Positions 44,530-55,719 of a DNA stretch of 64,000 nt are shown here, one piece after another. Numbering within the stretch: position 1 is the stretch's first letter; each line of letters starts with the position of its first letter. The notes beneath the pieces were generated by a model. It was not told where the DNA came from. It searched no databases and worked only from the letters and a program-made list of their open reading frames with translations. The DNA is from Sarcophilus harrisii (taxonomy: Eukaryota > Chordata > Mammalia > Dasyuromorphia > Dasyuridae), in the NCBI RefSeq assembly GCF_902635505.1, contig NC_045430.1, forward strand, positions 131,889,425 through 131,953,424, written 5' to 3'. The translations under genes and the position numbers were made by a program.

Positions 44530-45060
44530 TTTCCTTTTGTGAGGAGTGGGATGGAATTGTCAAGAAAAGCTCCTGATTTTGCCAGTTCTCCCTTCAGGAC
44601 TAATCCCTTTTGGGACTCTCCAAACTTTAAGTCTTCTTTGGGACTCTTCAAATATTGGATCACTTTGAGTGTAATTTTCTTTTGACTTCCAACTTTGAAA
44701 AAGAAGATGGAAGAAGTTAACCTCACCTCAGATTGCTAAAGGAAAAGACTGGGAAGACATGAGAGAAACTGGCAGCCTCCATTAAGTCCCCTTCCCCAGC
44801 TTCCTACACTGGTGACTGTGGTAAGTTTCTCCTTGGGTGGGATCCAGGACTCTTTCTTGGTTGAGCTGAGCTGTCTCACTCCCAACAGGAGAGCTTCTTC
44901 ACTCTGTATACCAGTACATATATTCTCCTATAAATACATTCTCTGATTTGGATAAATGGGCTTTTTTGCTATTCACTTTGTGTGTTCAGCATGGAACTGG
45001 TCTTTGGTGGAAAAGTGGTAAAGCCTTGGATATGGACCCCTTTACCCTAGACATGACAGA
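44530..45060 (+). mobile_element. Probable solo LTR of an endogenous retrovirus
   Basis: Recognised by resemblance to a marsupial ERV LTR type: a central TATA-like 'ctcctataaatacattc' near 44932, and a promoter-proximal to U5-like stretch 'catggaactggtctttggtg' near 44990. No internal retroviral region is seen beside it. It appears to interrupt an L2. Family (ERVK-like?) and exact edges are uncertain; moderately old. Confidence 0.35.
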
Positions 45061-45237
45061 ACAACCAGTAGTTAGCTCTAACTTGATCATATCCCAAGAC
45101 AAATAACATTTAAAAGAGATAGATATACTTCTAGCTCTGTACCCCTTCTCTCTGAGGATAGTAGAATGGCCTCTGGCCCCAGCCTCTTTCTTCCCTGGCT
45201 GGGCCCATCACAACACATGGGTCCTTGCTTTTCCCCT

Positions 45238-45239
<2 letters not shown>

Positions 45240-45276
<37 letters not shown>
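45240..45276. repeat. (TG)n microsatellite
   Basis: Pure TG run of 36-37 bp just before an L2 3' end. Confidence 0.95.
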
Positions 45277-45277
<1 letters not shown>

Positions 45278-45279
45278 CT

Positions 45280-45397
45280 TTTACTCTGTAAGATATAAAT
45301 TCTTCAAGGACAGGGGGCTATTTTTGCTTATCTTTGAATTCCCAAAGGATGACACACTGTAGATTTCAATAAATGTTTGTTGAATTGAATTGTATTG
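45280..45397 (+). mobile_element. L2 LINE 3' end
   Basis: 'aaattcttcaaggacagggg', 'tttgaattcccaaaggatg', 'aataaatgtttgttgaattg': sense L2 terminus. Confidence 0.7.
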
Positions 45398-45416
45398 AAG
45401 TCTATAATCCCAGCTT

Positions 45417-45725
45417 CACTCACTTTCTTCTCTAGCCTAAACATTTCCATTTCCTTCAACCAACCAACCAATCAATCAGACATCAATTCTTAAACATCAA
45501 TCAGCCTTACTGACATGATCTTGGCATCCTTGTCACTCAATTCTGGAGGCTTTCCCACTTATTAATGTCTTTAAGAAATATGGTGTCTAGAAGCTTGATC
45601 AAAATAAAATAAAACAGCACTCTCTTGCCCTGATACTATGTCTCTCAACACAGCTGAAAATTATATTATTTTTGGTTGCCATATTCCATGGTTAACTCTT
45701 AATTTGTTTTCATTGGATTATGAAC
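45417..45725 (-). mobile_element. CR1/L3 LINE, first piece
   Basis: 'ctttcttctctagcctaaac', 'catttccatttccttcaac' (then a short CAAC/CAAT repeat), 'aaaacagcactctcttgccc', 'tttttggttgccatattcca': reverse CR1/L3. It continues after an insertion at 46135. Confidence 0.6.
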
Positions 45726-45799
45726 ATAAAAACATGTTTTTTTCCATTCACAAGAAGAAGGATTATAGAGGGAAATAAACTTCTATAAACTATATTTTA

Positions 45800-46130
45800 A
45801 AAAAATTATATTAAATTTACCATGAGAGTAACACAACTATTGTACTTGTCTGTTTTCTTTTTTGAATACCCTTCTTCTCTTTTCTATGTATTTTTAAAGG
45901 GTTATATTGATGCTCTTTTCTTTCTTTTTTTTTTTTTATCTTGCATTACAATCACTTCCCAGGCTTCCCCCCCCAACTCCACTGAAAATAGAAGCTGTAA
46001 CAAATAAGCACAGTCAAGCAAAACTGACGAACAAATTAGCCATATCTATAAGTATACATTTCTTTGATAACCTCTAGACTACAACCCCTTTAATAGGAAG
46101 AAGGATATACTTTATCATCAGTCTTCTGAA
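45800..46130 (-). mobile_element. Old L1-like 3' tail inside CR1/L3
   Basis: T-rich edge then 'gtcaagcaaaactgacgaac', 'aattagccatatctataagt', like the tail at 13310-13580. Lies between two pieces of one CR1/L3 copy. Confidence 0.4.
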
Positions 46131-46134
46131 GACA

Positions 46135-46389
46135 TTTTTGACAGTTAATGAGTTTGCAATCCACTAAAACTTTCAAATTTTTTCAGACATATTGACATCC
46201 AAGTCAAGTTCCCTTTGTCTTGAACCTGTAGAGATGATTTTTTAAAACTCAAATATAGCAATTTATATTTTTCCAATGAAATTCAATCAATTTTCCTAGG
46301 TTGTTAAGAAATTTTCAGAATCTATGTCATTCAGTGTGTCAACCAACTTCTCATGGTTTGTGTTATCTACAGATTTGATAAGTATGCTT
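46135..46389 (-). mobile_element. CR1/L3 LINE, second piece
   Basis: 'gagtttgcaatccactaaaa', 'ttttttcagacatattgac', 'aatgaaattcaatcaatttt', 'atctacagatttgataagta': reverse CR1/L3, next in order after 45417-45725. Cut at 46389/46390 by L1 sequence. Confidence 0.65.
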
Positions 46390-47012
46390 TCATCTCTATC
46401 GATGCCTAAAAAGCTTTTGACAAAATACAACACTCATTCATATCAAAAGCACTATGATGCACAGGAAAAAATACTCAAAGTTGTAGGTGACATCTATGTA
46501 AAACTAGGAGCAAGCATTGTCTGTAATATGGATAAATCAGAAGCCTTCCCAATAAGATCAGGGTTGAAGCAAGGGATGTTCATTATTACCACTATTATTC
46601 AATGTTGTATTAGAAATGTTAGCTATATCAAGACAAAAAAAGAAATAAAAGAATAAAATAATTAATAGGGAAACAACCATCACTCCTAAAGGTGATTTGA
46701 TGGTATACTTAGGGGATTCTAGAGCATCAATTAAAAATGAGTTGAAATCATTAACAATTTTAAGTAAAGTTGTAGGATATAGAATAAGCTGACATAAATC
46801 ACCAGCATGTTTATATATTACCAACAAAGTCCAGAAGGAAGAGACAAAAAGAGAAATTTCACTTAAAATAACTGCAAACAATAAAAAATATAAGTTGACA
46901 GAAACTAGGTATAGGCTAACACCATACACTGTATATGAAGATAAGGTACATGCTTTAAACATAAAGGGTGATATTATAAGCAAATGGAGAAGTTTAAAAA
47001 AGAAAGAAAGAA
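46390..47012 (+). mobile_element. L1 ORF2 fragment with internal deletion
   Basis: ORF2 RT text: 'tctatcgatgcctaaaaagc' (I-D-A-x-KA motif), peptide GDIYVKLGASIVCNMDKSEA then PIRSGLKQG, and later 'ggtatacttaggggattcta'. At about 46895 the sequence jumps from the segment read as [12 protein letters not shown] at 62398-62430 straight to that read as AETRH at about 62950, a loss of roughly 0.5 kb relative to the other copy. It ends in AAAG repeats near 47000. Confidence 0.7.
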
Positions 47013-47639
47013 AGAAAAGTACCAAGTCTAAGCTGTCAGTATAGAGAGATAATAACTCATTGACATGTATTTAACAGGTACCTGGGTAGATGCTTTTAGC
47101 TAGACTTTTAGCTGACTTGATTAACTATGAGTTTCACATTTGTTATAAATTAGGAAGAAGAAATGTGGATACAGAAGTTCTAACCTAAAGGTTCAGGTGG
47201 CACAGACTATGGTATGCTGAATGTGAAGTTAGTTTTTTATTCAATTGGATCAAGGAGTCAGCCACTAGAAAGTGGAAAGTATTTCTCTCGAACAGTATAC
47301 CATTGAGGAGAAGAAATTGAGCAAACCTCACCTCTCTATTACTGTCAAATAAGGAGGAATGGCAGTAGACTTAGCAAAAGGATGAAGATGAATTGTGATG
47401 CTGTCCAAGGAAAAAGCAAAGTAACCCTTAAATATTTGGGTACATGAATATGCACAGTTCTTTTTTTGGCAAACTTAAAAAGTGTCATTTAAATGTCAGC
47501 TATCGCATTTTCAACATCAGTATCATCTGCGCCAAAATTTTAAGATTTTAAATTTCTCGGAGAAATATCTGAATTGGCGGCAATTTAGAAATCTAAAATA
47601 ATACTGCTGCCAAAAAGATATATTATTAAGGAATTTAGG
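47013..47639. other. Unassigned intergenic sequence
   Basis: No recognised element or gene. Confidence 0.35.
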
Positions 47640-47810
47640 ATCATAGATTTAGAACTGGAAGAGAATTTAGAAGTCATTGAATAAAATATTCTCATTTTGT
47701 GGTTAAGGAAACTGAGGCATAAAGGTAGTACAGACTTTAAAAAATGCTTGAGGTAGGATTTGAACACATTGATTTCAAATCCAATGTACTATATATTACT
47801 CCAAAATATT
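47640..47810 (-). mobile_element. MIR-type SINE fragment
   Basis: 'tttagaactggaagagaatt', 'gttaaggaaactgaggcata', 'gaggtaggatttgaacacat': reverse order. Confidence 0.55.
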
Positions 47811-48189
47811 TTGTTTAACATGGGTAGTATTCATCATCTTTAACCTAGAGGCCCCAGTAATAAGTTTTTAACTTCACATAAAAGATCCATGGGCACAAAA
47901 TATTCATGACAGCAATATTTTTTAATTTTATTTTTATTCTGAACTTAACAACATCAAATAAAATCAGCATTTCCACATTCAAAATAGAACAATAAAAATG
48001 TACATGAAACTGCAAGTTTTTATTATGTACAACTCATTTTTCCTTTGAAGTATATGATATATTAATCATATATTAATATTAAACCAGGTTGAGGCAACCA
48101 AGGGTTCTCAAACTCTGGTGAGTGGGGGAGGCTATCTACCTTAAACATGCAAGACACTTCCCTCTAAAGAGGAATGGGTGGATGAGAAT
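47811..48189. other. Unassigned AT-rich sequence
   Basis: No recognised element or gene. Confidence 0.35.
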
Positions 48190-48393
48190 AATTTGTTCCA
48201 ATGGCCATGAAGGTGGCTGAAGCAGATCCTGTGGAGTGCTTAGAAATTGGTCACATATCAAAGACACCATGACATCTTGAGCCTTCACTGATCATCTTGA
48301 TTTTTGTCTTGTGCTCTGGAAGAGAGAGGCTGATGACTTTGTATAACTGCTGCACTTAAATACAATTTATATGTGAATCAAAAGACATCTCCC
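48190..48393 (+). mobile_element. RTE-type SINE body (MAR1-like) lacking its 3' tail
   Basis: 'ggctgaagcagatcctgtgg', 'ggtcacatatcaaagacacc', 'agagaggctgatgactttgt', 'tgcacttaaatacaatttat', 'caaaagacatctccc'. It matches the body of the SINE at 16343-16461 but stops before the RTE-derived tail. Directly joined to the 5' region of the RTE LINE. Confidence 0.6.
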
Positions 48394-48394
48394 A

Positions 48395-51300
48395 GACCAT
48401 TTTACCTTTTCTAACTACCTCAAAGTCCTGTAGTGATAGGCGAGTGATGAAGCAGCAGGGGTGGATACACTGGAGTCAAAGCCCCTGCTCATAGGTGGCC
48501 CAGGCCACAAGTTGTTCTTGTCATGGGACTGAAGTAGCAATGGGATTTGGCAGTCCTGGAATCTGAGGAGCCTTTCTTTAGAACTGTACTTCTCATCTCC
48601 TAGCATGTGGAAGGGACTAGAAAAGGTGCTCTAAAAATTGTCCATTTTACCCAACTCTGGTCTGCTTATTGCAATGGCCAAAACATAAAGGAAACAAAAA
48701 CTTTTTTTAAGATGATTTTGCTCACCATGGGTCCATGGAATGCATGAGTGATTATAGAAACACAAAATCCAAAAGACCCCCAAATCAAACCGTTCTTGTT
48801 GTGAAAGAATTCAGCGGAGATCACATCCAAGTAGCAGCCCCCCATTAAACAAGGCTGAAAAGTGAAGACCAGCTTACCAAAATACACATTTTTTTTGGAG
48901 TGGACATAGTGAAGAGGAGTACAGTAAAGTTGGTATAGGTTTTGTAATCAGAACTAATTTAGTTTACCAACTTGTATATCTACCAAAAGGAATGAATGAC
49001 AGGCTCATAACAACATGATCACCATTTGCAGGAAAGTGCCATACCATAATGTCAGTGTGTATGTAACAAACTCTGAAGAAGTCAAAGAAAAAATTTATGA
49101 AATCTGGAGACCCTCATCGCCAATGTGCCGAAAGCTTATAATTCTGGGTGGCTTAAATGCAAGAATGGGCAGAGAAATGGCAGGAAGTCCTTGGGAAGAA
49201 TGAAGCTGGAGACAACAACAGCGATGTTAACTTGCTCCTGAAGACTTCTGCACCTCATACCAACACTGTCTTTCATTTACCTAAAAACAGTAAGATGGAG
49301 TGGATGCACCCTCACAGCAGACATTCACATTTAACAGACTGTGTCATTGAAAGGAGAAGAAACAGACAGGATTAGAAAGTGATGATATAGACTGCTGAAC
49401 TGATCCTAGACTTATCTTCTCCAAGCTAAATATTTATATTCAACAACAAAAGCGATGGCCCCAAGGCAAGAAGACAACCAGAAGACTGTGTCAACAGATT
49501 AGAAGGCTTCTCCAAGTGGGAAGTGTTGCTAACTTGAAGGGAAAGCTGAGTCAACACCTGGTTGGCAACAATGGAGCAGAAAAGGAACGGGAAACTCTCA
49601 GAGATTTGGTGTACAATACTGCATTAACTCGTCTGAGCCAGAACATTTGTAAATATCAAGATTGGTTTGATAAAAATGATGGAGAAATTTAGAAACCACT
49701 AAATGAAAAGTGAGAATTGTACAGGGTTTACCAGCAGGATGGTTCCCCTAGCTCTAAGAAGACAGTATTTAACTCCATCAGAAGAACAGTGAAGTGAAAA
49801 GTGAAAGCAAAGCTTAGAGACGGGCAGAATTCTTGACTCAGTAAGAAAGCAGCTAAAACTCAGTTTTACATTAAAAGTAACAATTTAACATGCTTTTATG
49901 ATACCCAGAAGGCAATTTATGGGCTAAAGACCTATAGTGCATCTCAACTACTCAGCCCTGATGGAGCCACATTGATTAGTGCTAAGAACATGATTCTGGA
50001 GAGATGGGATGAACATTTCCATAGTGTTCTTAACAGAACATTATCAACTAATGCTGAAACCAAAGAGCAGTACACTTCAGGCTGAAATCAATCCCTGTTT
50101 AGCCGACCTTTCAACCGAAGAAGAGGCTTTGAATGTCATTACGTTCTTTTCTTTTTCTTTTTTCTTTTTTGCTGAGGCAATTCAGGTTAAGTGACTTTGC
50201 CCAGGGTCACTCAGCTAGGAAGTGTTAAGTGTCTGAGGTCAAATTTGAACCCAGATCCTCCTGACGTCAGCTGGTACTCTATCCATTGGGCTACCTAGCT
50301 GCCCCTCATTAGATTCTTTTCACGTGACAAAATTCCTGGTTCCAGGACAAATAATACACATGAAAACTTGGCGTTGACATGTCTCTAAATTTGTACATTT
50401 TACATTCCTTCTGAGCTATTAACATTTTGCCTTTCATATTCCAGATGATAGTTACAAGGTAGGGGTCACAACTCGTATAGAAGCTGACCAAAATTTTTTG
50501 GGTTGTTTGGCAAGAGGAGATTATCCCCTAGGAATTCAGGGATATGTCCCTTGTCCACCTCTATAAAGGTCAAGGAAATAATCCTATTAGGAATTATCCT
50601 AGGTCCTATTAGAAATGGCCTAATCCAGAAGAATGCTATCTACCCAAGAGCCAGTGTGGCTTCAGAAAGAGCCAAAAAATATATGACGTTTGCTGCCTGA
50701 AATCACCAGGAGAACTGTGAAGAGCAGAATAGAAGTGTGTGCACAGTGATCACTGATCTGATCAAAGTCTCTGATACTGTTAGTCCTAAGGGCTTGTGGA
50801 AAATTATAGCAAAGTTTGGTTACCCAGGGGAGGTAACCAATATTGTTCATCAGTTCCACGACCATACGGTTCTGCATAATTGACAATGCTCTCATGCTTT
50901 CCCAGGCACCAGTGGAGTCAAGGAGGGCCATGCTTTTTAGCACGATATTTTCAGGAATGTTGTCAGATGTCTTCGATAAGGACAAAAATGGTGACAAAGT
51001 GAGCTACCACACTGACAGTGAATTATTAATCTTGTAAATCAAGATTAAAGTGGAGGGAAAATTTGCGTGGGACTTTTTGGTTACTGATGATTATACACTC
51101 AATGCAAACTCAAACTGAGGTGCAATAAAGTATGGATCTGATCTCTGCGGCTTGTGCTAATTTTGACTTAATAACTAACACCAAAAAATACATAGGTTCC
51201 CACCAGAATCACACTTTCCATATGTGGAAACATCAGTTACAGCAAAAGGAGAAATATTGAATCTGTGGATAAGTTCCCTTCACATGGCAGGATACTTTCC

Positions 51301-52035
51301 AGGCATATAAACACAGAGGATGAGGTAGTCGCATGAATTGCCAGAGCTAGCTCAGTGTTTAGGAAGCTCTGAAGGGAAGTATGGGAGAGGAGAGGGGCTG
51401 ACCTTCTTGTTGTATGCCTATGAAATCTGGACAGTATTCCAGTTCCATGCCAGGAAAGTGAATAGCTTTTTAAAAATTGTCTTAAGAAAATTCTGAAGAT
51501 CACCTGGAAAGACAAAGTACTGGACACTGATGTTCTTTTTCAAGTTAAACAGCCCAGCATTCAAACTCCACCACAGAGAGTAACTCTGATGGGATGGCCA
51601 CACTGTTTAAATGCCAAGGGCACATTTGCTTAAAAGATGATTTTATGGAGAGCTCACACAAGGCACTCACATGGAGGTCAGAAGAATCAATACAAGGACA
51701 CTCTCAAGGTCTTCCTGAAGTATTCAGAATAGAGTGGGAAGCATTGGAGACAATTGGACAAGACCACCCAGTATCGAGTGTCCATATGAAAGAAGGTGCT
51801 GTGTTCTGTGAGAAAAGCAAAATTTTAATAGCTCAGAAGGAATGTAAAATGTACAAATTTAGAGACGTCAGTTCCAAGTGTTCATGTGTACTATTTGTGC
51901 CTAACAAATTAAAATTAAAAAGTCACGGACAAACTTCTGAGCTCAAAATTGGTCTGATCAGCCACAGTCAGGTCCATAGTATTGTGACACAAGCATAATG
52001 ATATCAATTTGGTCTTCTTTTAGAACAAAGGACAA
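48395..52035 (+). mobile_element. Nearly full-length RTE-clade LINE, decayed
   Basis: One long reading order for an apurinic-type endonuclease plus reverse transcriptase. Endonuclease: RPPNQTVLVVKEFSGDHIQV (48772-48831), VGIGFVIRTNL, PKGMNDRLITT, KLIILGGLNARMG (about 49132), NTVFHLPKNSKMEWMHPHSR, HLTDCVIERRRNRQD. Linker/RT: QDWFDKNDGEI, GLWKIIAKFGYP (about 50794), the catalytic [FY]ADD box degraded to VTDD (51079-51090). C-terminus SELKIGLISHSQVHS resembles the terminal zinc-finger-like end of such ORFs. The 3' end reads 'atgatatcaatttggtcttc' and 'gaacaaaggacaacc'. Length without the SINE is about 3.5 kb, normal for RTE. Many stops and frameshifts; not active. Confidence 0.75.
50151..50305 (-). 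mobile_element. Marsupial tRNA-type SINE inside the RTE LINE
   Basis: T-rich tail, 'gctgaggcaattcaggttaa', 'tttgcccagggtcactcagc', end 'tacctagctgcccc'. A 15-bp TSD with two mismatches (TCATTACGTTCTTTT / TCATTAGATTCTTTT) lies at 50136-50150 and 50306-50320, splitting the RT region of the RTE copy. Confidence 0.92.
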
Positions 52036-52379
52036 CCACCACCAATCAGTTTTTACTAATATGGGACAGGATACTGAATTTTTGAAAGAGTAGCACTCAA
52101 ATAATAAGGTCCATGTGAGGTCTATTGTGTATAAATATACTGTATGTGGCCATTATATATGTACATCATTTACTGTATGCAATATCTGTGTCATATATTT
52201 ATCTGCTGTAATTTACTGTGTTTCCCAATTTTTTGAAGAGGAAGAAGACTATAGGGGGAAATATAAATATTTCTTCCCTGATGCCTTGAGAGTGAGTTGT
52301 ATACACTGTGCTTTTGACTCTGTTTCCTTCCCTTTGTATTGCTTTATTAAAGTTGTCTTCCAGTGTTTCTGATTTCATC

Positions 52380-52700
52380 ATAAGTTATTCCTTTTAGCTT
52401 AATAATATTGCATCACATTTATATATCAATGTTTTTTCAGACATTCTTCAATTACTGAACATATATATTTTTAAACTTTTTGTTAGTATAAATAATGTTG
52501 CTATTAATAATTATGTAGCCATGGTTTTTGTTGTTATTTCTGCCATAACTTCCTTGGGGTAAAAATCTAGTGGTGAGATCTCTGGGTTAAAATGCTGTGA
52601 ACACTATCCTAACATGTTTAACAGGGGTATGATGGAAATATTCTCTTTATGTATCTCTAGGAAGATGGGCTTTCTCTCATTCTTACCAAGTCTTTTTATT
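52380..52700 (-). mobile_element. Old L1 ORF2-end remnant
   Basis: 'tagcttaataatattgcatc', 'cttcaattactgaacatata', 'aaatctagtggtgagatctc' follow the reverse order of the L1 ORF2 end (compare 1720-1920). Very diverged. Confidence 0.45.
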
Positions 52701-52759
52701 GTGTTTAGTTGATGATCTTTTCTTTTTCAAAATATCACTGTCACTTTCCAGTGGTTTCT

Positions 52760-53045
52760 CCCACATTCAAGAGTATTCACATGAAGCAAATAAGTATAAA
52801 GAAAAATATCAGTGTTTGGTTAAATGCATATCTCATTCTACATTCCTATGCAGAGAACTGAAATTATATTTCATCATCAATTTTCTGGAGTCATAATTGG
52901 TCACTGAGTTAATCAGACCTCTGAAGTCTTTCAATGTTATTTTCTTTTATATAGTTGTGGTATCATATAAATTGTTCTCCTAGTTCTGTTTACTTTTGCA
53001 ACTAATATTAGTTCATAGATCAAGTCTTCTAAGGATGTCTTCTGA
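52760..53045 (-). mobile_element. Old L1-like 3' tail
   Basis: 'catcatcaattttctggagt', 'cataattggtcactgagtta', 'ctctgaagtctttcaatgtt': same tail family and orientation as 13310-13580. Probably the 3' part of the fragment at 52380-52700 or of a neighbour. Confidence 0.45.
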
Positions 53046-53795
53046 AAAGGAGATCTTACATTCTATCTTGGTAAATTATTCCAGTGACTGGATTTATTTT
53101 TATTACATTAGGACAATAACAAGAAACATGGAGTAAGATAACTTTAAAATCAATCCCTTAACTGAGAAATTTTCATGTTTCAAGGTCTTCACAGCTGAAA
53201 GCCTTTTCATACCTGATGCATGTTGACATGTTACATTGGTAGCCACCTAGACGCATACATACTTCTCAAAAAAATATTATTTCTTTTTTTTTTTTCAAAA
53301 TTCTCAGAAACCCTTCTGGTATGCAGCCATAGTAACAAATTGGATTATCTTATCATGAAAAAGAACACCTAAGCAGTTATTTAAACATAATCCAACTCCT
53401 ACTCTTTGTTGTTTCTTTTTCTCTTTGCTCCTATATTTATTTCCAACATGCCTACTTACTAATTCTGGATCTTGGGCCATGTCTAGTGAGCTTTCCTTTC
53501 CCCCCTCATTTTATACCAGCCACTTCAGCCACTTTGAAATCAGAGGTGTTTCTTGGGCAAGAGAAATCTTGGAGCTGTTCATAAAAAGTCAGGTTACAAT
53601 CTCATATTCTCTTTTCCTTTTCTTTCATATCTATGGCTAGGGATTTCAGGAAAGGTATCATCCTCTAATAAAATTAGTGCATCAAATTTTGAAGGTACAA
53701 TAAGAACTTTAAAATTTTCTCTTTTTAGAGAATTATTATTTTGTTTGAAATACCAAAAAATGTCTTGGGAAGGACTGGGTCTAGAGTCATATTTT
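53046..53795. other. Unassigned intergenic sequence
   Basis: No recognised element or gene. Frames of 71 and 82 codons at 53425-53801 have no domain. Confidence 0.35.
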
Positions 53796-54405
53796 TTTTA
53801 AAAATTAAAGCTTTTTATTTTCAAAACATATGCATGGATAATTTTCAACATTCACCCTTGCAAAACCTTGTGTTGTAAATTTTTTCCCTCCCTTCTCCCA
53901 CCCCCTCTCCTAGATGGTAAGTAATCCACTATGTGTTAAACATGTGCAATTCTTCTATGCATATTTCCAGAAATATGCTGCACGAGAAAAATCAGATCAA
54001 AAAGGAAAAAAAAATGAGAAAAGAAAACAAAATGCAAGCAAACAACAAAAAAGGTGAAAATACTATGTTGTGATCCACACTCAGTTCCCACAGTCATCTC
54101 TTTGGGTGCAGATGGCTTTCTTCATCACTAACCTGAATCATCTCATTGTTGAAAAGAGCCAAGTCCATCAGAATCGATCATTGTATAGCTTTGTTGTTGC
54201 TGTGTATAATGATCTCCTGGTCCTGCTCATTTCACTCAGTATCAGTTCATGTAAGTCTCTCCAGGCCTTTCTGAAATCATCCTGCTGGTCATTTCTTATA
54301 GAACAATAATATTCCATAACATTCATATAGTATAACTTATTCAGCCATTCTCCAATTGATGGGCATCCATTCAGTTTCCAGTTTCTTAGCAGTATAAAAA
54401 GGGCT
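53796..54405 (-). mobile_element. L1 LINE 3' end
   Basis: From the A-tail side: 'aagctttttattttcaaaac', 'catatgcatggataattttc', 'cttgcaaaaccttgtgttg', 'cctctcctagatggtaagta', then ORF2 codons read on the minus strand as EYYCSIRNDQQDDFRKAWRD and LHELILSEMSRTRRSLYTA. Low divergence from 61728-64000. 5'-truncated at about 0.6 kb. Confidence 0.88.
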
Positions 54406-54454
54406 GAGAGACATGGGTTTTTTAAAAAAGAGAATAAAATCATGATTTTATTCT

Positions 54455-54935
54455 TAGCACTTACACTTATTAAGCACTTACTACATGCTAGGTTCTGTGT
54501 TCAGTGCTGTAGATACAAAAAAAAGCAAAACCAGTCTCTGCTTTTAAGAAGTTCAAAAAATAAAACATATAATTATGTACCAATAGGATATCTACAGGAT
54601 AAACTAGAGATAATTTCAGAGAGAAGGAACTAAAATCAAGGGGGAGTGGGAAGCTCCTTGCAGAAAATAAAGCTTTCCTGAGACTTAAGGGAGTCAGGGA
54701 AGTCAGGAGAAGGAGATGGCGAGGGAGAGCATCAGGACAGTCACTGAGAATGCCCAGATTTGGGAAACAGAGTTCCTTATATAAGGATCATCAGTGTCAG
54801 GGATCAAAGAGTAAATGTAGAAGAGTAAGGGATAAGAAGACTGGAAAGGTAGGCAGGAGCTAGGTTGTAAGGGGCTTTAAAAACCAAACAGAATTTTTAA
54901 ATTTGTTCCTAAACAAGCACCATCACCATAAAACT
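54455..54935 (-). mobile_element. L2 LINE 3' region
   Basis: 'cacttattaagcacttacta', 'tctgtgttcagtgctgtaga', 'agctccttgcagaaaataaa', 'ggaaaggtaggcaggagcta', 'ggggctttaaaaaccaaac': reverse L2 in order. Confidence 0.6.
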
Positions 54936-54944
54936 AGGGGCACA

Positions 54945-55178
54945 GCAGGACAACCAGATTCTGTGGTAGATAAAAGCCTGTGCTTAGAGTTAGGAAAAGT
55001 GGGTTCAGCTCCTGCCTCTGGTGCTTCCTTGGTATAGTGCTGGGCAAATCATTTAAGGTCTGAACCCTTCAGTTTCCTCATCTCTAAAGCAATTGTGAGG
55101 ACAAAGTGAGACAATATATATATAGTACTTTTCAAGCCTTGAAACACATGTTGATGTCAGCTATTTTTATTAGGTGGC
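54945..55178 (+). mobile_element. MIR-type SINE
   Basis: 'gattctgtggtagataaaag', 'agtgctgggcaaatcattta', 'cagtttcctcatctctaaag', 'tgatgtcagctatttttatt': nearly full-length sense copy. Confidence 0.65.
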
Positions 55179-55184
55179 ACAGTA

Positions 55185-55395
55185 GAGTCAGTAGGGCTAA
55201 TGCAGTGTAGTAGATAAGGTGCTGAGCTTGGAGTCAGGAAGATCTGAGTTCCAGCTCTGCCATGGATACTTCCCAGATGTGTGTTCCTGGGAAAATCCCT
55301 TAAAATCCCTCAGTCTCATATTTATTATCTGTAAAAATGAAGAAGTTGGACTCTTAAGGTTCCCCACTCCAGTTCTAAATCCATTATTTTATGGA
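55185..55395 (+). mobile_element. MIR-type SINE, second copy
   Basis: 'tagataaggtgctgagcttg', 'agtcaggaagatctgagttc', 'cctcagtctcatatttatta', 'ttggactcttaaggttcccc'. Placed head-to-tail after the previous copy. Confidence 0.65.
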
Positions 55396-55414
55396 TAATA
55401 CCTCTTCCTTTTTA

Positions 55415-55546
55415 TTTATTGAAGCTTTTTATTTACAAACATGAATGGGCAATTTTTCAGCACTGACCCTTACAAAACCTTATGTTCCAAATTTTCCCCT
55501 TCTTCCCCCCACCCCCGCCCCTAAATGGCAGGTAATCCAATACATG
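55415..55546 (-). mobile_element. Short L1 3' end
   Basis: 'gaagctttttatttacaaac', 'agcactgacccttacaaaac', 'cccctaaatggcaggtaatc', 'caatacatggg'. Imperfect repeats of TAA(T/C)ACCTCTT flank it (about 55398-55408 and 55548-55558), probably the TSD. Confidence 0.75.
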
Positions 55547-55719
55547 GGTAACACCTCTTTCACTTTCCTGCTCCTTGCATAGGGTAAATCACTAAGGTTA
55601 TGCACTGGATACTGAAGAGAAAAAAAAACAATCAAGTTAAATAGAAATCATCCCTTGCTCTTGGAAGCCACTAAGGATAATTCAAGGCTCCAAAAGAGAG
55701 CATTGCATAATCCAAGTTA

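Noticed and set aside
44065-44685. 206-codon open frame with a long poly-arginine run
   Set aside because: It runs through an L2, a SINE and a (GA)n-(GAA)n microsatellite; the length is produced by the stop-free microsatellite.
49015-49375. Endonuclease-like host gene
   Set aside because: It is the endonuclease domain of the RTE LINE, followed in order by RT segments and broken by stops.
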